The notes under the pieces are model-generated. The model had not been told where the DNA came from and made no database searches. It saw only the letters and a list, made by a program, of their open reading frames with translations. A stretch of 64,000 bases of DNA from NCBI GenBank assembly GCA_964609825.1, contig CAZSSH010000008.1, positions 84,143 to 148,142 on the forward strand. Reading direction: 5' to 3'. Each line of letters opens with the position of its first letter. Position 1 is the first letter of the stretch. A program made the position numbers and the translations under genes. Shown here in pieces: positions 1 to 6,932 of the stretch. Source of the stretch: CAZSSH01 sp964609825 (lineage in GTDB: Bacteria; Verrucomicrobiota; Lentisphaeria; Victivallales; Victivallaceae).

Positions 1-518
1 TCGTTTTCGCAAAACAACGCGCAGGGTTTGGGCAAATGTTTGAGCCAGTTTTGCAATTTGTCCGTAAACTTTAACATACCGCAATCTTCGCCGGTCGCAT
101 CCAATCGGTACGGCTCAAATCCCGCCGCATTTAAGGTGTCATGAAAGCCGTCATAGCGTAAATTGCTGTAAACCGCATAATTCTGAAAATTGCTTTTGAG
201 AAAAAATTCCGCCGCCAGTTGCCCGATCCGGTAGTCGTTTTCGCGGACCAACCGGTAATTGACCTCCGACCCGCCCAAGATTTCCACCAGTGACACCACT
301 TTGGTTTTGGGTTTGGGCAAATATTTGAGGTAATCGCAGTTGACACTCGAAATCACCCCGTCGCCCTCCCAGTGGTGAAAGCTCTGCTCCAATAACGGCC
401 CGCGCTTGATATACAAATACCAGTCATGCTCCTTGGCGTACTCGATCACCCCTTTGGTAATCGACTCAAGCTGCCAGCCCAAAATCAGCATTACACTTTT
501 TTGCTTGTCGCCAGTCAT
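1..518 (-). CDS. XylR-like transcriptional regulator (partial, 3' end outside window)
   Basis: Only the first ~172 codons are present; the gene runs off the left edge. The translation starts MTGDKQKSVMLILGWQLESI and continues with a type I periplasmic-binding-protein fold. Features are 'GVIEYAKEHDWYLYI' near residues 23-37, 'WEGDGVISS' and 'DYRIGQLAAEFFLKSNFQNYAVY'-type segments. This order matches the N-terminal sugar-sensing half of XylR-type AraC regulators, whose DNA-binding helices would lie off-window. The ATG at 516-518 lies five bases after the stop of the upstream AraC-type gene. The tail of that gene (AAGAAGGGG) supplies the ribosome-binding site, so the two are translationally coupled. 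The ligand cannot be told; a pentose or other sugar is an inference from family. Confidence 0.72.
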   Translation of the reverse strand, partial: MTGDKQKSVMLILGWQLESITKGVIEYAKEHDWYLYIKRGPLLEQSFHHWEGDGVISSVNCDYLKYLPKPKTKVVSLVEILGGSEVNYRLVRENDYRIGQLAAEFFLKSNFQNYAVYSNLRYDGFHDTLNAAGFEPYRLDATGEDCGMLKFTDKLQNWLKHLPKPCALFCEN

Positions 519-523
519 CTTAG

Positions 524-1360
524 CTACCCCTTCTTTCTCATTTTAAACTCGCCGGGCGGCATCCCGTAAAACTGCCGGAAACAGCGGTTGAAATAATATT
601 CATTGCGAAACCCCAACGCCGCGGCAATCTCCTTGAGCGGATAATCAGTGGAGAGCAGCATATTGCGCGCCCGGGTCATGCGCTCATTAAGCATCAATTT
701 TTGAAACGACATCCCGAAATAATAATGAACAATATGACTGGTCCGCGACGGTGACAAGCGCAGCATCTCGGCCAATTCGCCCAAGGAAGCGCCGCTGTGG
801 GCGTGATCGTAAATAAAATTCAGAATCTCGCTTTTACGCCCCGGCGCCGATGCTATTTTGCCCCGCGACCCGGCAAACGTCAAAAGCGCGCTCCCCAAAA
901 TCTGCATCGCGCGCGACAACCGGGAAAACCCCGCCATATCCCCCAACGGCAACGCCTTGTACAAATCCGGCAGCGGGCACTCCGCATCTTCCGGCTGCGT
1001 CCGAAACGGCCCGCCGTACATAATAAGCAACAACTGACGGTCGGCCGCCACCGGGACGACGACCTCGCTCGCACCCTTCCAGCAGCGGTGAACAAACGGC
1101 GTTAATTGCTGCAATGAGGTGTGTTCGGCAAAAAATGCGCACTCGGTCATGCAATTCTTTTCCCACCCGTCGAAATCATAGCGTCCGGTATGGCAAAACG
1201 CATGGCGGTGAAAATGCCGCCCCGGCAGCAGCGGCTGCCCGTCGGCGTCAAACAACAGCCCGCGGTGATCATGAACGGTGAGACAAATCTGAAATTGCTC
1301 CTCCAGCTCCCTGACCGCGGTCAACAGCTCCGCCGCATCCATTTTTGGTAAAAATTGCAT
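524..1360 (-). CDS. AraC-family regulator with PocR-like sensory domain
   Basis: The 278-residue protein has an N-terminal domain (about 10-165) of the PocR type. It contains cysteines and histidines in 'HRHAFCHTG', 'NCMTECAFF' and 'PFVHRCWKGASEVVVPV', followed by a glycine-rich GGPF turn. A C-terminal AraC double helix-turn-helix (about 180-275) reads 'LGELAEMLRLSPSRTSHIVHY' and 'PLKEIAAALGFRNEYYFNR'. It is co-transcribed with the XylR-like gene and divergent from the FAD oxidoreductase at 1485, its likely target. A -10 box (TATAAT on the minus strand, 1363-1368) lies only three bases before the first ATG. The internal ATG at 1342 (MDAAELL) may therefore be the real start; neither has a good Shine-Dalgarno. 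Confidence 0.8.
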   Translation of the reverse strand: MQFLPKMDAAELLTAVRELEEQFQICLTVHDHRGLLFDADGQPLLPGRHFHRHAFCHTGRYDFDGWEKNCMTECAFFAEHTSLQQLTPFVHRCWKGASEVVVPVAADRQLLLIMYGGPFRTQPEDAECPLPDLYKALPLGDMAGFSRLSRAMQILGSALLTFAGSRGKIASAPGRKSEILNFIYDHAHSGASLGELAEMLRLSPSRTSHIVHYYFGMSFQKLMLNERMTRARNMLLSTDYPLKEIAAALGFRNEYYFNRCFRQFYGMPPGEFKMRKKG

Positions 1361-1362
1361 AC

Positions 1363-1390
1363 ATTATATCATTTTCAGCATCTTTGTATA
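1363..1390 (-). promoter_or_regulatory. Candidate promoter of the AraC/XylR-like operon
   Basis: On the minus strand TATACA (1385-1390) is followed after 16 bp by a perfect TATAAT (1363-1368). Transcription would start near 1356, which argues for translation from the ATG at 1342 or a leaderless message. Confidence 0.5.
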
Positions 1391-1411
1391 AAGATACAGC
1401 CATTTTTTACA

Positions 1412-1439
1412 TTTACAAGTCAAAAAAAACTGCTATATT
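1412..1439 (+). promoter_or_regulatory. sigma70-type promoter for the FAD oxidoreductase
   Basis: TTTACA (1412-1417), a 16 bp spacer and TATATT (1434-1439) preceded by TG, giving an extended -10 TGCTATATT. It lies 45 bp before the ATG at 1485. It shares the intergenic gap with the divergent AraC promoter, so the AraC regulator could act here. Confidence 0.65.
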
Positions 1440-1484
1440 GATTATCGTAACATAAAATTCATTTTTTTACCCGGGAGCAATCTT

Positions 1485-2723
1485 ATGAAAATCCAACGTC
1501 ACATTGTCGAAGTCCCCGTCCGCAATCAAACTCAAGTATTGGTTGTCGGAGCCGGTCCCGCCGGCTTCGGGGCCGCCGTCGCCGCAGCCAGAGCCGGGGC
1601 GCAAGTTACTTTGGTCGAGCGCGTCGGCACCGCCGGAGGCATGTGGACCTCCGGCTTGGTGAGCCCGTTTTTTGACAATCACGACAAGCCGGGGCTCAAC
1701 CGCGAAATCCGCGACACGTTAAGCTGCCGCCACGCCTGGGGCGGCTTGTGGGACATCGCCTTTGACCCGGTGCAAATGGCGATGCTCCTAGATGAATATT
1801 TGCTCAAGTATAAAATTGACGTATTGTTTTTTTCGGTCGCCGTCGAAGCGATCATGGAGGGCAACCAAGTCAAAGGCGTGATTGTCGAAAACAAATCCGG
1901 AGCGCAGGCTATTTTGGCCGATGTCGTCATCGACTGTACCGGCGACGGCGATGTGGCCGCGCTGGCCGGAGCCCAATACCGCATCGGGCGCGACCACGAT
2001 CACGTATTTCAACCAATGACCATGATGTTTAAAATCGGCGGGGTCAAGGACGATTACCCGCGCGACGACATCATCGGCTGGTACAATGAGTTGGTGAAAC
2101 GCGTTCCCGAGCCCGACGTTTTGGCCCAGATCCCCTACAATTACCCGGCCATCATCCGCCTTCCCCGCCGCGGCGAGGCCTTGATCCAGTGGACGCATAT
2201 CAAGTACCACAACGGCACCGTGGCCGACGACTTGTCGCAGGCGATGCTCGAGGGTCGGCGCCAGGTGCGCAAAGCGGTCGAGTATCTGGGCTTGGTCAAA
2301 GACGTTTTGGGCGATACTTATTTGCTTGATGTCCCCTGCATTTTGGGAGTGCGCGAAACCCGCCGCATCACCGGGCTCTACACGGTGAGCGACGAGGATG
2401 TGCGCAAAGGCGCCACCCACAGTGACGCGGTGTGCAACGTCACCTTTGGCGTCGACATCCATGAGCCCGACAAACCCGAGCAGACGGTCGAGTGCCACAA
2501 CGGCTTTGAAATCCCGTTCCGCGCCATGCTTCCCGCCGGCATCGACGGCCTCATCACCGCCGGGCGCTGTATCTCAGGCAGCTACATGGCCCACGCCGCC
2601 TACCGCGTCACCGGCAACTGCCTCGCGATGGGCGAAGGCGCCGGGCGGGCGGCCGCCTATGCCGCGCTCAACCGGACAGCGCTTTGTAAAATTCCTGATA
2701 AAATTGTTTCCTACAAGGAGTAA
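1485..2723 (+). CDS. FAD-dependent oxidoreductase (FAD_oxidored-type)
   Basis: The 412-residue protein has no signal peptide, so it is probably cytoplasmic. A Rossmann dinucleotide motif VVGAGPAGFGAAVAAARAG lies at about 20-38, followed by 'VERVGTAGGMWTSGLVSPF', which is typical of the FAD_oxidored family. 'DVVIDCTGDGDVAALAGA' near 150 is the second FAD-contact region. The C-terminal 'GLITAGRCISGSYMAHAAYRVTGNCLAMGEGAG' region (about 360-392) closes the FAD site. In this family such proteins are flavin oxidoreductases often found beside glycan genes; the substrate is unknown. Control by the divergent AraC/XylR-like pair is an inference from position. typA follows after 74 bp with its own promoter. 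Confidence 0.85.
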   Translation: MKIQRHIVEVPVRNQTQVLVVGAGPAGFGAAVAAARAGAQVTLVERVGTAGGMWTSGLVSPFFDNHDKPGLNREIRDTLSCRHAWGGLWDIAFDPVQMAMLLDEYLLKYKIDVLFFSVAVEAIMEGNQVKGVIVENKSGAQAILADVVIDCTGDGDVAALAGAQYRIGRDHDHVFQPMTMMFKIGGVKDDYPRDDIIGWYNELVKRVPEPDVLAQIPYNYPAIIRLPRRGEALIQWTHIKYHNGTVADDLSQAMLEGRRQVRKAVEYLGLVKDVLGDTYLLDVPCILGVRETRRITGLYTVSDEDVRKGATHSDAVCNVTFGVDIHEPDKPEQTVECHNGFEIPFRAMLPAGIDGLITAGRCISGSYMAHAAYRVTGNCLAMGEGAGRAAAYAALNRTALCKIPDKIVSYKE

Positions 2724-2728
2724 GCCAT

Positions 2729-2757
2729 TTGCAAGTGATACCGGACCATGCTATATT
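2729..2757 (+). promoter_or_regulatory. sigma70-type promoter for typA
   Basis: TTGCAA (2729-2734), 17 bp spacer, TATATT (2752-2757) with TG one base upstream (extended -10 TGCTATATT). It starts six bases after the oxidoreductase stop, so typA is probably transcribed independently. Confidence 0.65.
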
Positions 2758-2797
2758 ATACGGATAATCATTAACATGGATCGGTATTACAATCATT

Positions 2798-4612
2798 ATG
2801 CGCGAAATCAGAAACATTGCCATCATTGCCCACGTTGACCACGGCAAGACCACCTTGGTGGACCAAATTCTCCGTCAAACCAATATTTTCCGCGACAACG
2901 AAGTCGTGCAGGACTGCTTTTTGGACAGCAACGACTTGGAGCGTGAGCGCGGGATCACCATCCTCGCCAAAAACATCAGCGTTCAGTACAAAGGCGTCAA
3001 AATCAACGTCATCGACACCCCCGGACACAGCGACTTCGGCGGTCAGGTCGAGCGCGTCTTAAAACTCGCCGACGGCGTAATTTTGCTCGTCGACGCGGCC
3101 GAGGGCCCGATGCCCCAGACGCGCTTTGTGCTTGACAAAGCCTTGCAGCTCAATTTGCGCCCGGTCGTTTTAATCAACAAAATTGACAAACCCGACGGCC
3201 GCCCCAATGTGGTGCACGACAAAGTCTTTGACCTCTTTTGCGAACTCAATGCGAGCGAAGAGCAGCTTGACTTCCCGACCCTTTACGCCAGCGGCCGCGA
3301 CGGCTGGGCGGTGCGCCACCTCAATGACCCCAAAGACTCAATCCTCCCCTTGCTGGATGCGATTTTGGAGTACATCCCCGCCCCCCAGCGCATTGAGGGA
3401 CCGGTGCAAATGCAGATTGCCACCTTGGACTACTCCAACTTTGTCGGCCGTATCGGCATCGGGCGCGTCTACCGCGGCAGCCTTGACACCCGCAGATCAC
3501 TGACTTTGATCAAGCGCGACGGAACCAAAGAGATTGCCCAAATCAAACAGATTTTCACCTTTGAGGGGTTGTCGCGCAAAGAGGCCGAAGTGGTCGAGTG
3601 CGGCGACTTGTGCGCGATTGTCGGGATTGAGGACATCGATATCTCGGACACCATCACCGACTCGGAGTGCCCGGAGCAGATGCCCGCAATTGCAATTGAC
3701 GAACCGACCATCTCGATGATTTTCCGCATCAACGACTCGCCGTTTTACGGTAAAGAAGGTAAATTTGTGAGCAGCCGCCACTTGCGCGACCGCTTGTATA
3801 AAGAAGTCGAGCGCGACGTCGCTTTGCGCGTCGAGGACACTGCCGCCGGGGATGCGTTCCGCGTCAGCGGCCGCGGGGTCCTGCACCTCTCGATTTTGAT
3901 CGAAAATATGCGCCGCGAGGGGTACGAAGTCGCTGTCGCCAAACCGCAGGTGATCTGCCGGATGATCGAAGGCGTCAAGCAAGAGCCGATTGAAATTTTG
4001 ACCGTCGATGTCCCCGGTGAGTTTGCCGGCAAAATCATCGAGCTTGCCGGCATCCGCCGCGGCGAGCTGATCCAGATGGAGTCGCGCGGCAACCGTCAAT
4101 TGATCGAGTTTCATATCCCGACCCGCGGCTTGATCGGGTTCCGCAGCAAAGCCTTGACCTTGAGTCAGGGCGAGGCGATTGTTTCCCATTTATTTGACCA
4201 CTATGCGCCCTACAAAGGGGAAATCCCCCAACGGCTCAACGGCAGTTTGGTCAGCATGGCCAACGGCAAAGCCGTCCCGTTTGCGATTGACGGCTTGCAG
4301 CAGCGCGGCGAGTTCTTTATTGAGCCCAACGACGACTGCTACGAGGGCATGATTGTCGGCGAGCACTGCAAAGAAGGCGAATTGGTCGTCAACGTCCAAC
4401 GCGCCAAGCAGTTGACCAACATGCGCGCCGCCGGCAGCGACCGCAATATGAAGATTGCCCCGGCCCGCAAGCTCTCTCTGGAGCAGGCGCTGGAGTACAT
4501 CGAGGATGATGAGTTGGTCGAAGTCACGCCCAAAAACATCCGGCTGCGCAAAATTCACCTCACCGAGCTGGATCGCCGCCGCCAACGCAGTACCAAAAAT
4601 ATTGCGGAGTAA
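2798..4612 (+). CDS. typA: Translational GTPase TypA/BipA
   Basis: The 604-residue protein is full length for TypA. G1 is AHVDHGKTTL (about 10-19). The switch I region is 'DSNDLERERGITILAK', G3 is DTPGH (about 73-77) and G4 is NKID. The TypA-specific C-terminal half includes 'GRGVLHLSILIENMRREGYEVAV' and 'PTRGLIGFRSKALT'. It ends with a conserved region containing 'NDDCYEGMIVGEH' and 'LTNMRAAGSDRNMK'. TypA binds the 70S ribosome and acts in ribosome assembly and stress adaptation. The next gene begins eight bases after its stop and is probably co-transcribed. Confidence 0.97.
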   Translation: MREIRNIAIIAHVDHGKTTLVDQILRQTNIFRDNEVVQDCFLDSNDLERERGITILAKNISVQYKGVKINVIDTPGHSDFGGQVERVLKLADGVILLVDAAEGPMPQTRFVLDKALQLNLRPVVLINKIDKPDGRPNVVHDKVFDLFCELNASEEQLDFPTLYASGRDGWAVRHLNDPKDSILPLLDAILEYIPAPQRIEGPVQMQIATLDYSNFVGRIGIGRVYRGSLDTRRSLTLIKRDGTKEIAQIKQIFTFEGLSRKEAEVVECGDLCAIVGIEDIDISDTITDSECPEQMPAIAIDEPTISMIFRINDSPFYGKEGKFVSSRHLRDRLYKEVERDVALRVEDTAAGDAFRVSGRGVLHLSILIENMRREGYEVAVAKPQVICRMIEGVKQEPIEILTVDVPGEFAGKIIELAGIRRGELIQMESRGNRQLIEFHIPTRGLIGFRSKALTLSQGEAIVSHLFDHYAPYKGEIPQRLNGSLVSMANGKAVPFAIDGLQQRGEFFIEPNDDCYEGMIVGEHCKEGELVVNVQRAKQLTNMRAAGSDRNMKIAPARKLSLEQALEYIEDDELVEVTPKNIRLRKIHLTELDRRRQRSTKNIAE

Positions 4613-4620
4613 CACCGGTC

Positions 4621-5787
4621 ATGAAAAAGGCGGCGGCCATTGTCGGATTGCTGTTTGGGGCGCTCTCGCTGTCGGCGGAGCTGCCTAAAAACATCATTAT
4701 CTTTACGGTCAACGGCGTCAATCAAACCGCGCTCGATCTGGCGGCGCGCACCGGCAAGGGGCGCTTGGCCATGTCGTCGCTTAATTTGTTTCCGGCGGTG
4801 GGAGTCGTACTCCCGCTCACCGAGAGTTTTACCAACCCCCGGCTGGCCAGCCTCAACGGCTTTGCCAACGGCAAAGTGACCGACCGCTCGATCGGCCTCT
4901 CCAACGGCGGCGAACCGGTTGACTCAATGATTGCGCGCGCCAAGATCAGCGGCCGCAAAGTCGGGCTCATCACCGACGGCGCGCTGGACAGCATTGACAA
5001 CGGCGTCTATTATGCGCACGAAAACGCCTACGGCAAAGACAAACTCGGTGCCTGGCTCCCCTTGTGCGACTTTGATTTATTATCCGGCGACTTTGACGAC
5101 GCGCGCATCCTTGAGATGATGCAAAAGATTGGCTACCGCAACACCTTTGGCGCCGACGCCCGCAAGGTCTTTTTGACCAACGGCCGCCGTGCCCCGTTGC
5201 CGCAACTGACGCGACAGGCGATCAATCAGCTGTCGGGCAAAGCGGGAATGTTTCTTTTGGTCAATCTGACCACGCCCGAGAAACATTGCCGGAGCAACGA
5301 CACCGTCGGCTTGATCCGCGACTTGCGGCAGCTTGACCGGGCGCTGACCGCCGCCGTCGAGTTTTTTAAGGACGATCCCGACAATACTTTGATCGTGGTG
5401 ATTTCCCTCTATGACATCGGCAGTTTGAGCTGCAACCCGGAAACGGTGCCCGAGCTCAAAAACCCGGTGGCAATCGATGAAATCATGCGTCAGATCAGCG
5501 AAAACAAGCTCAGTTTTGCGCAAACGTTGGAGCTCTCCGGCTGCGGTGAATTATTTGCAGAGGACTCGGATGTGCTCAAAAAACTGGCCGAAATGTATGC
5601 CGACGGCAAATATGATCTTGTTTTGGCCGAGCTTTCGCGCATCCGCAACGAGCAGTACCAGTTTGTCTGGAAATCCAATCAATTTGATTTTGAGTTGACA
5701 CCGGTATATGCATTGGGGGTGACCTCCGACAAATTTGCGCAGGATTTGCAAATCACGGATTTATTTGAATTATTTATCCGGCACTAA
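4621..5787 (+). CDS. Exported alkaline-phosphatase-fold protein lacking catalytic residues
   Basis: The 388-residue protein begins with a signal peptide (MKKAAAIVGLLFGALSLSAE). The layout follows alkaline phosphatases. 'KNIIIFTVNGVNQ' (about 23-35) sits where active enzymes have K-N-[IV]-I-[LF]-x-[IV]-G-D-G. 'PRLASLNGFANG' (73-84) sits at the nucleophile D-S-A-A-T-A-T-A-x-A-T-G block. 'IARAKISGRKVGLIT' matches the following helix and strand. 'LIVVISLYDIGSL' (257-269) aligns with T-A-D-H-E-T-G-G. The metal-binding Asp (GDG) and the DH pair are replaced (VNG; LY), so it is probably inactive. This alignment was done by eye. It sits eight bases after typA. Confidence 0.6.
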   Translation: MKKAAAIVGLLFGALSLSAELPKNIIIFTVNGVNQTALDLAARTGKGRLAMSSLNLFPAVGVVLPLTESFTNPRLASLNGFANGKVTDRSIGLSNGGEPVDSMIARAKISGRKVGLITDGALDSIDNGVYYAHENAYGKDKLGAWLPLCDFDLLSGDFDDARILEMMQKIGYRNTFGADARKVFLTNGRRAPLPQLTRQAINQLSGKAGMFLLVNLTTPEKHCRSNDTVGLIRDLRQLDRALTAAVEFFKDDPDNTLIVVISLYDIGSLSCNPETVPELKNPVAIDEIMRQISENKLSFAQTLELSGCGELFAEDSDVLKKLAEMYADGKYDLVLAELSRIRNEQYQFVWKSNQFDFELTPVYALGVTSDKFAQDLQITDLFELFIRH

Positions 5788-5788
5788 C

Positions 5789-5817
5789 TTGCCTTTTGTT
5801 TGATTTGGCGGTATATT
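5789..5817 (+). promoter_or_regulatory. Promoter of the tRNA gene
   Basis: TTGCCT (5789-5794), 17 bp spacer, TATATT (5812-5817); the tRNA starts 17 bp later. Confidence 0.55.
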
Positions 5818-5833
5818 AACAATATTATCCCTT

Positions 5834-5907
5834 GGATCCATAGCTCAGTCGGTTAGAGCAGGTGACTCATAATCTCCGGGTCGGCGGTTCAAGTCCGTCT
5901 GGATCCA
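5834..5907 (+). tRNA. tRNA with CAT anticodon (Met elongator, or Ile2 if lysidine-modified)
   Basis: Full cloverleaf: acceptor GGATCCA pairs perfectly with TGGATCC. The D arm is GCTC..GAGC. The anticodon loop CTCATAA gives CAT, and the T loop is TTCAAGT within a GGCGG/CCGTC stem that has one G-U pair. The anticodon stem GGTGA/TCTCC contains one U-U mismatch. The discriminator base is A and CCA is not encoded (CTT follows). From sequence alone elongator Met and Ile(CAU) cannot be separated. The paired acceptor end argues against initiator tRNA, which has an unpaired first position. Confidence 0.93.
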
Positions 5908-5917
5908 CTTTACCCTA

Positions 5918-5941
5918 CTCAACTTCAGTTGAGACGTTTTT
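5918..5941 (+). terminator. Intrinsic terminator after the tRNA
   Basis: CTCAAC-TTCA-GTTGAG hairpin (5918-5933) followed by a T run at 5937-5941. Confidence 0.65.
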
Positions 5942-6000
5942 GCAAAGCAAAAAGGAACGCCGGGCAACCATCGCATCACAACACCCTATCGCCCAATACT

Positions 6001-6031
6001 CATGGGACCCATGGGACTGCTAGGACCATGG
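6001..6031 (+). repeat. Short degenerate 9-nt tandem repeat
   Basis: Units CATGGGACC, CATGGGACT, GCTAGGACC and a final ATGG run head to tail in the non-coding gap between the tRNA and the next gene. The central part is also palindromic (CCATGGGACCCATGG-like). I see no gene in 5942-6082. Confidence 0.45.
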
Positions 6032-6082
6032 CTCTGTCTTGTAAAATCTACAGATTTACAATCGTTCGGCGCAGTTTTTCAC

Positions 6083-6110
6083 TTGATATTCGGCACAAAC
6101 AATATATATT
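6083..6110 (+). promoter_or_regulatory. Promoter of the small anchored exported protein
   Basis: TTGATA (6083-6088), 16 bp spacer, TATATT (6105-6110), 53 bp before the ATG at 6163. Confidence 0.55.
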
Positions 6111-6162
6111 CTTTTGGTGGAGCTTTTTGCGGCAAGTTGTCCATCATCCCAATGGAGCAAAA

Positions 6163-6834
6163 ATGAAAAAATTATTGGCGGCCTTGACCATGTTTGTCAC
6201 CTTGAGCTGTTTTGCCACCGTGCAATACGGCGAAATCACTGCTGCCCAAGGAGCGCTCAATTCGTCCAAATACACCGCGGTGGTGGATCGCGGCGGGTGG
6301 TCGCATACCTTGCAAAATACCATGATTTTTAACAATACGGCCTACTTGTACACCTCTTTCAGCAAAGGATCGGCAACCAATTACGGCGCGTATTATATCA
6401 ACGGCTCGCAAAAAGGCGCGGATATCAAGCTTACATTTACCGCCGACGGCTTTCTGACCGCGGTGGACGCCAAAGGAAAACCGATTGCCTTTACTCACGG
6501 CGACGCCGTCGGCTTTTGGATCGAGGACGCCAAGGGCAAAACGGTGTACAACACCCCCGGGATCAACCATCAGCAAAATTATGTCGGCACTGCCATTATC
6601 AACAAAAATGACTATGTGATCGGCTTCGGCAACTACGGGCAGTACGTCAACTCGGCGGGCGGTTACAGTCAAGTCTACAACGACGCAAGTTATGTTTTGG
6701 ACGTGCGGGTCAGCGGCGATCATCCGACAATGGGGCAGCCGTTGCCGGATGTTTTTACCTCGCTGCTGATCGCCGCTCTGGCACTGGTCGGACTTTGGCT
6801 GACAAAAAACCGTCTTGCCCGAAAAACCGCCTGA
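6163..6834 (+). CDS. Small exported protein with C-terminal PEP-CTERM-like anchor
   Basis: I chose the ATG at 6163 (223 residues) because AATGGAGC precedes it and a signal peptide (MKKLLAALTMFVTLSCFA) starts there. An open upstream extension would pass through the promoter. The mature part is rich in Gly, Asn and Tyr (for example 'NTAYLYTSFSKGSATNYGAYY', 'GIGFGNYGQY'-like stretches) and looks beta-rich. The C-terminus has the three-part look of an exosortase-type sorting signal: short motif PLPDVFT, a hydrophobic helix LLIAALALVGLWL, then a basic tail KNRLARK. The motif is not a textbook PEP or VPDSG, so recognition is tentative. Function unknown; it is monocistronic. Confidence 0.65.
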   Translation: MKKLLAALTMFVTLSCFATVQYGEITAAQGALNSSKYTAVVDRGGWSHTLQNTMIFNNTAYLYTSFSKGSATNYGAYYINGSQKGADIKLTFTADGFLTAVDAKGKPIAFTHGDAVGFWIEDAKGKTVYNTPGINHQQNYVGTAIINKNDYVIGFGNYGQYVNSAGGYSQVYNDASYVLDVRVSGDHPTMGQPLPDVFTSLLIAALALVGLWLTKNRLARKTA

Positions 6835-6875
6835 GCCGCTCCTCAATGATTTTACAATTTTTCTCTTACCTTTCC

Positions 6876-6903
6876 TTGCATTGCCAACCCCTGATGCTAT
6901 CTT
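6876..6903 (+). promoter_or_regulatory. Promoter of the first paralog pair
   Basis: TTGCAT (6876-6881), 16 bp spacer, TATCTT (6898-6903) with upstream TG (TGCTATCTT). It is nearly the same design as the promoter at 10961-10989, which serves the second pair. Confidence 0.6.
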
Positions 6904-6932
6904 AAATTGGTAAGCATCAAGGAGGCGGCTCC

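Noticed and set aside
3497..4615. Antisense open frames opposite typA
   Set aside because: typA is unambiguous on the plus strand; the antisense frames have no recognisable domain.
5929..6162. N-terminal extension of the small anchored protein
   Set aside because: It would translate through the terminator tail, the 9-mer repeat and the promoter; the signal peptide begins at 6163.
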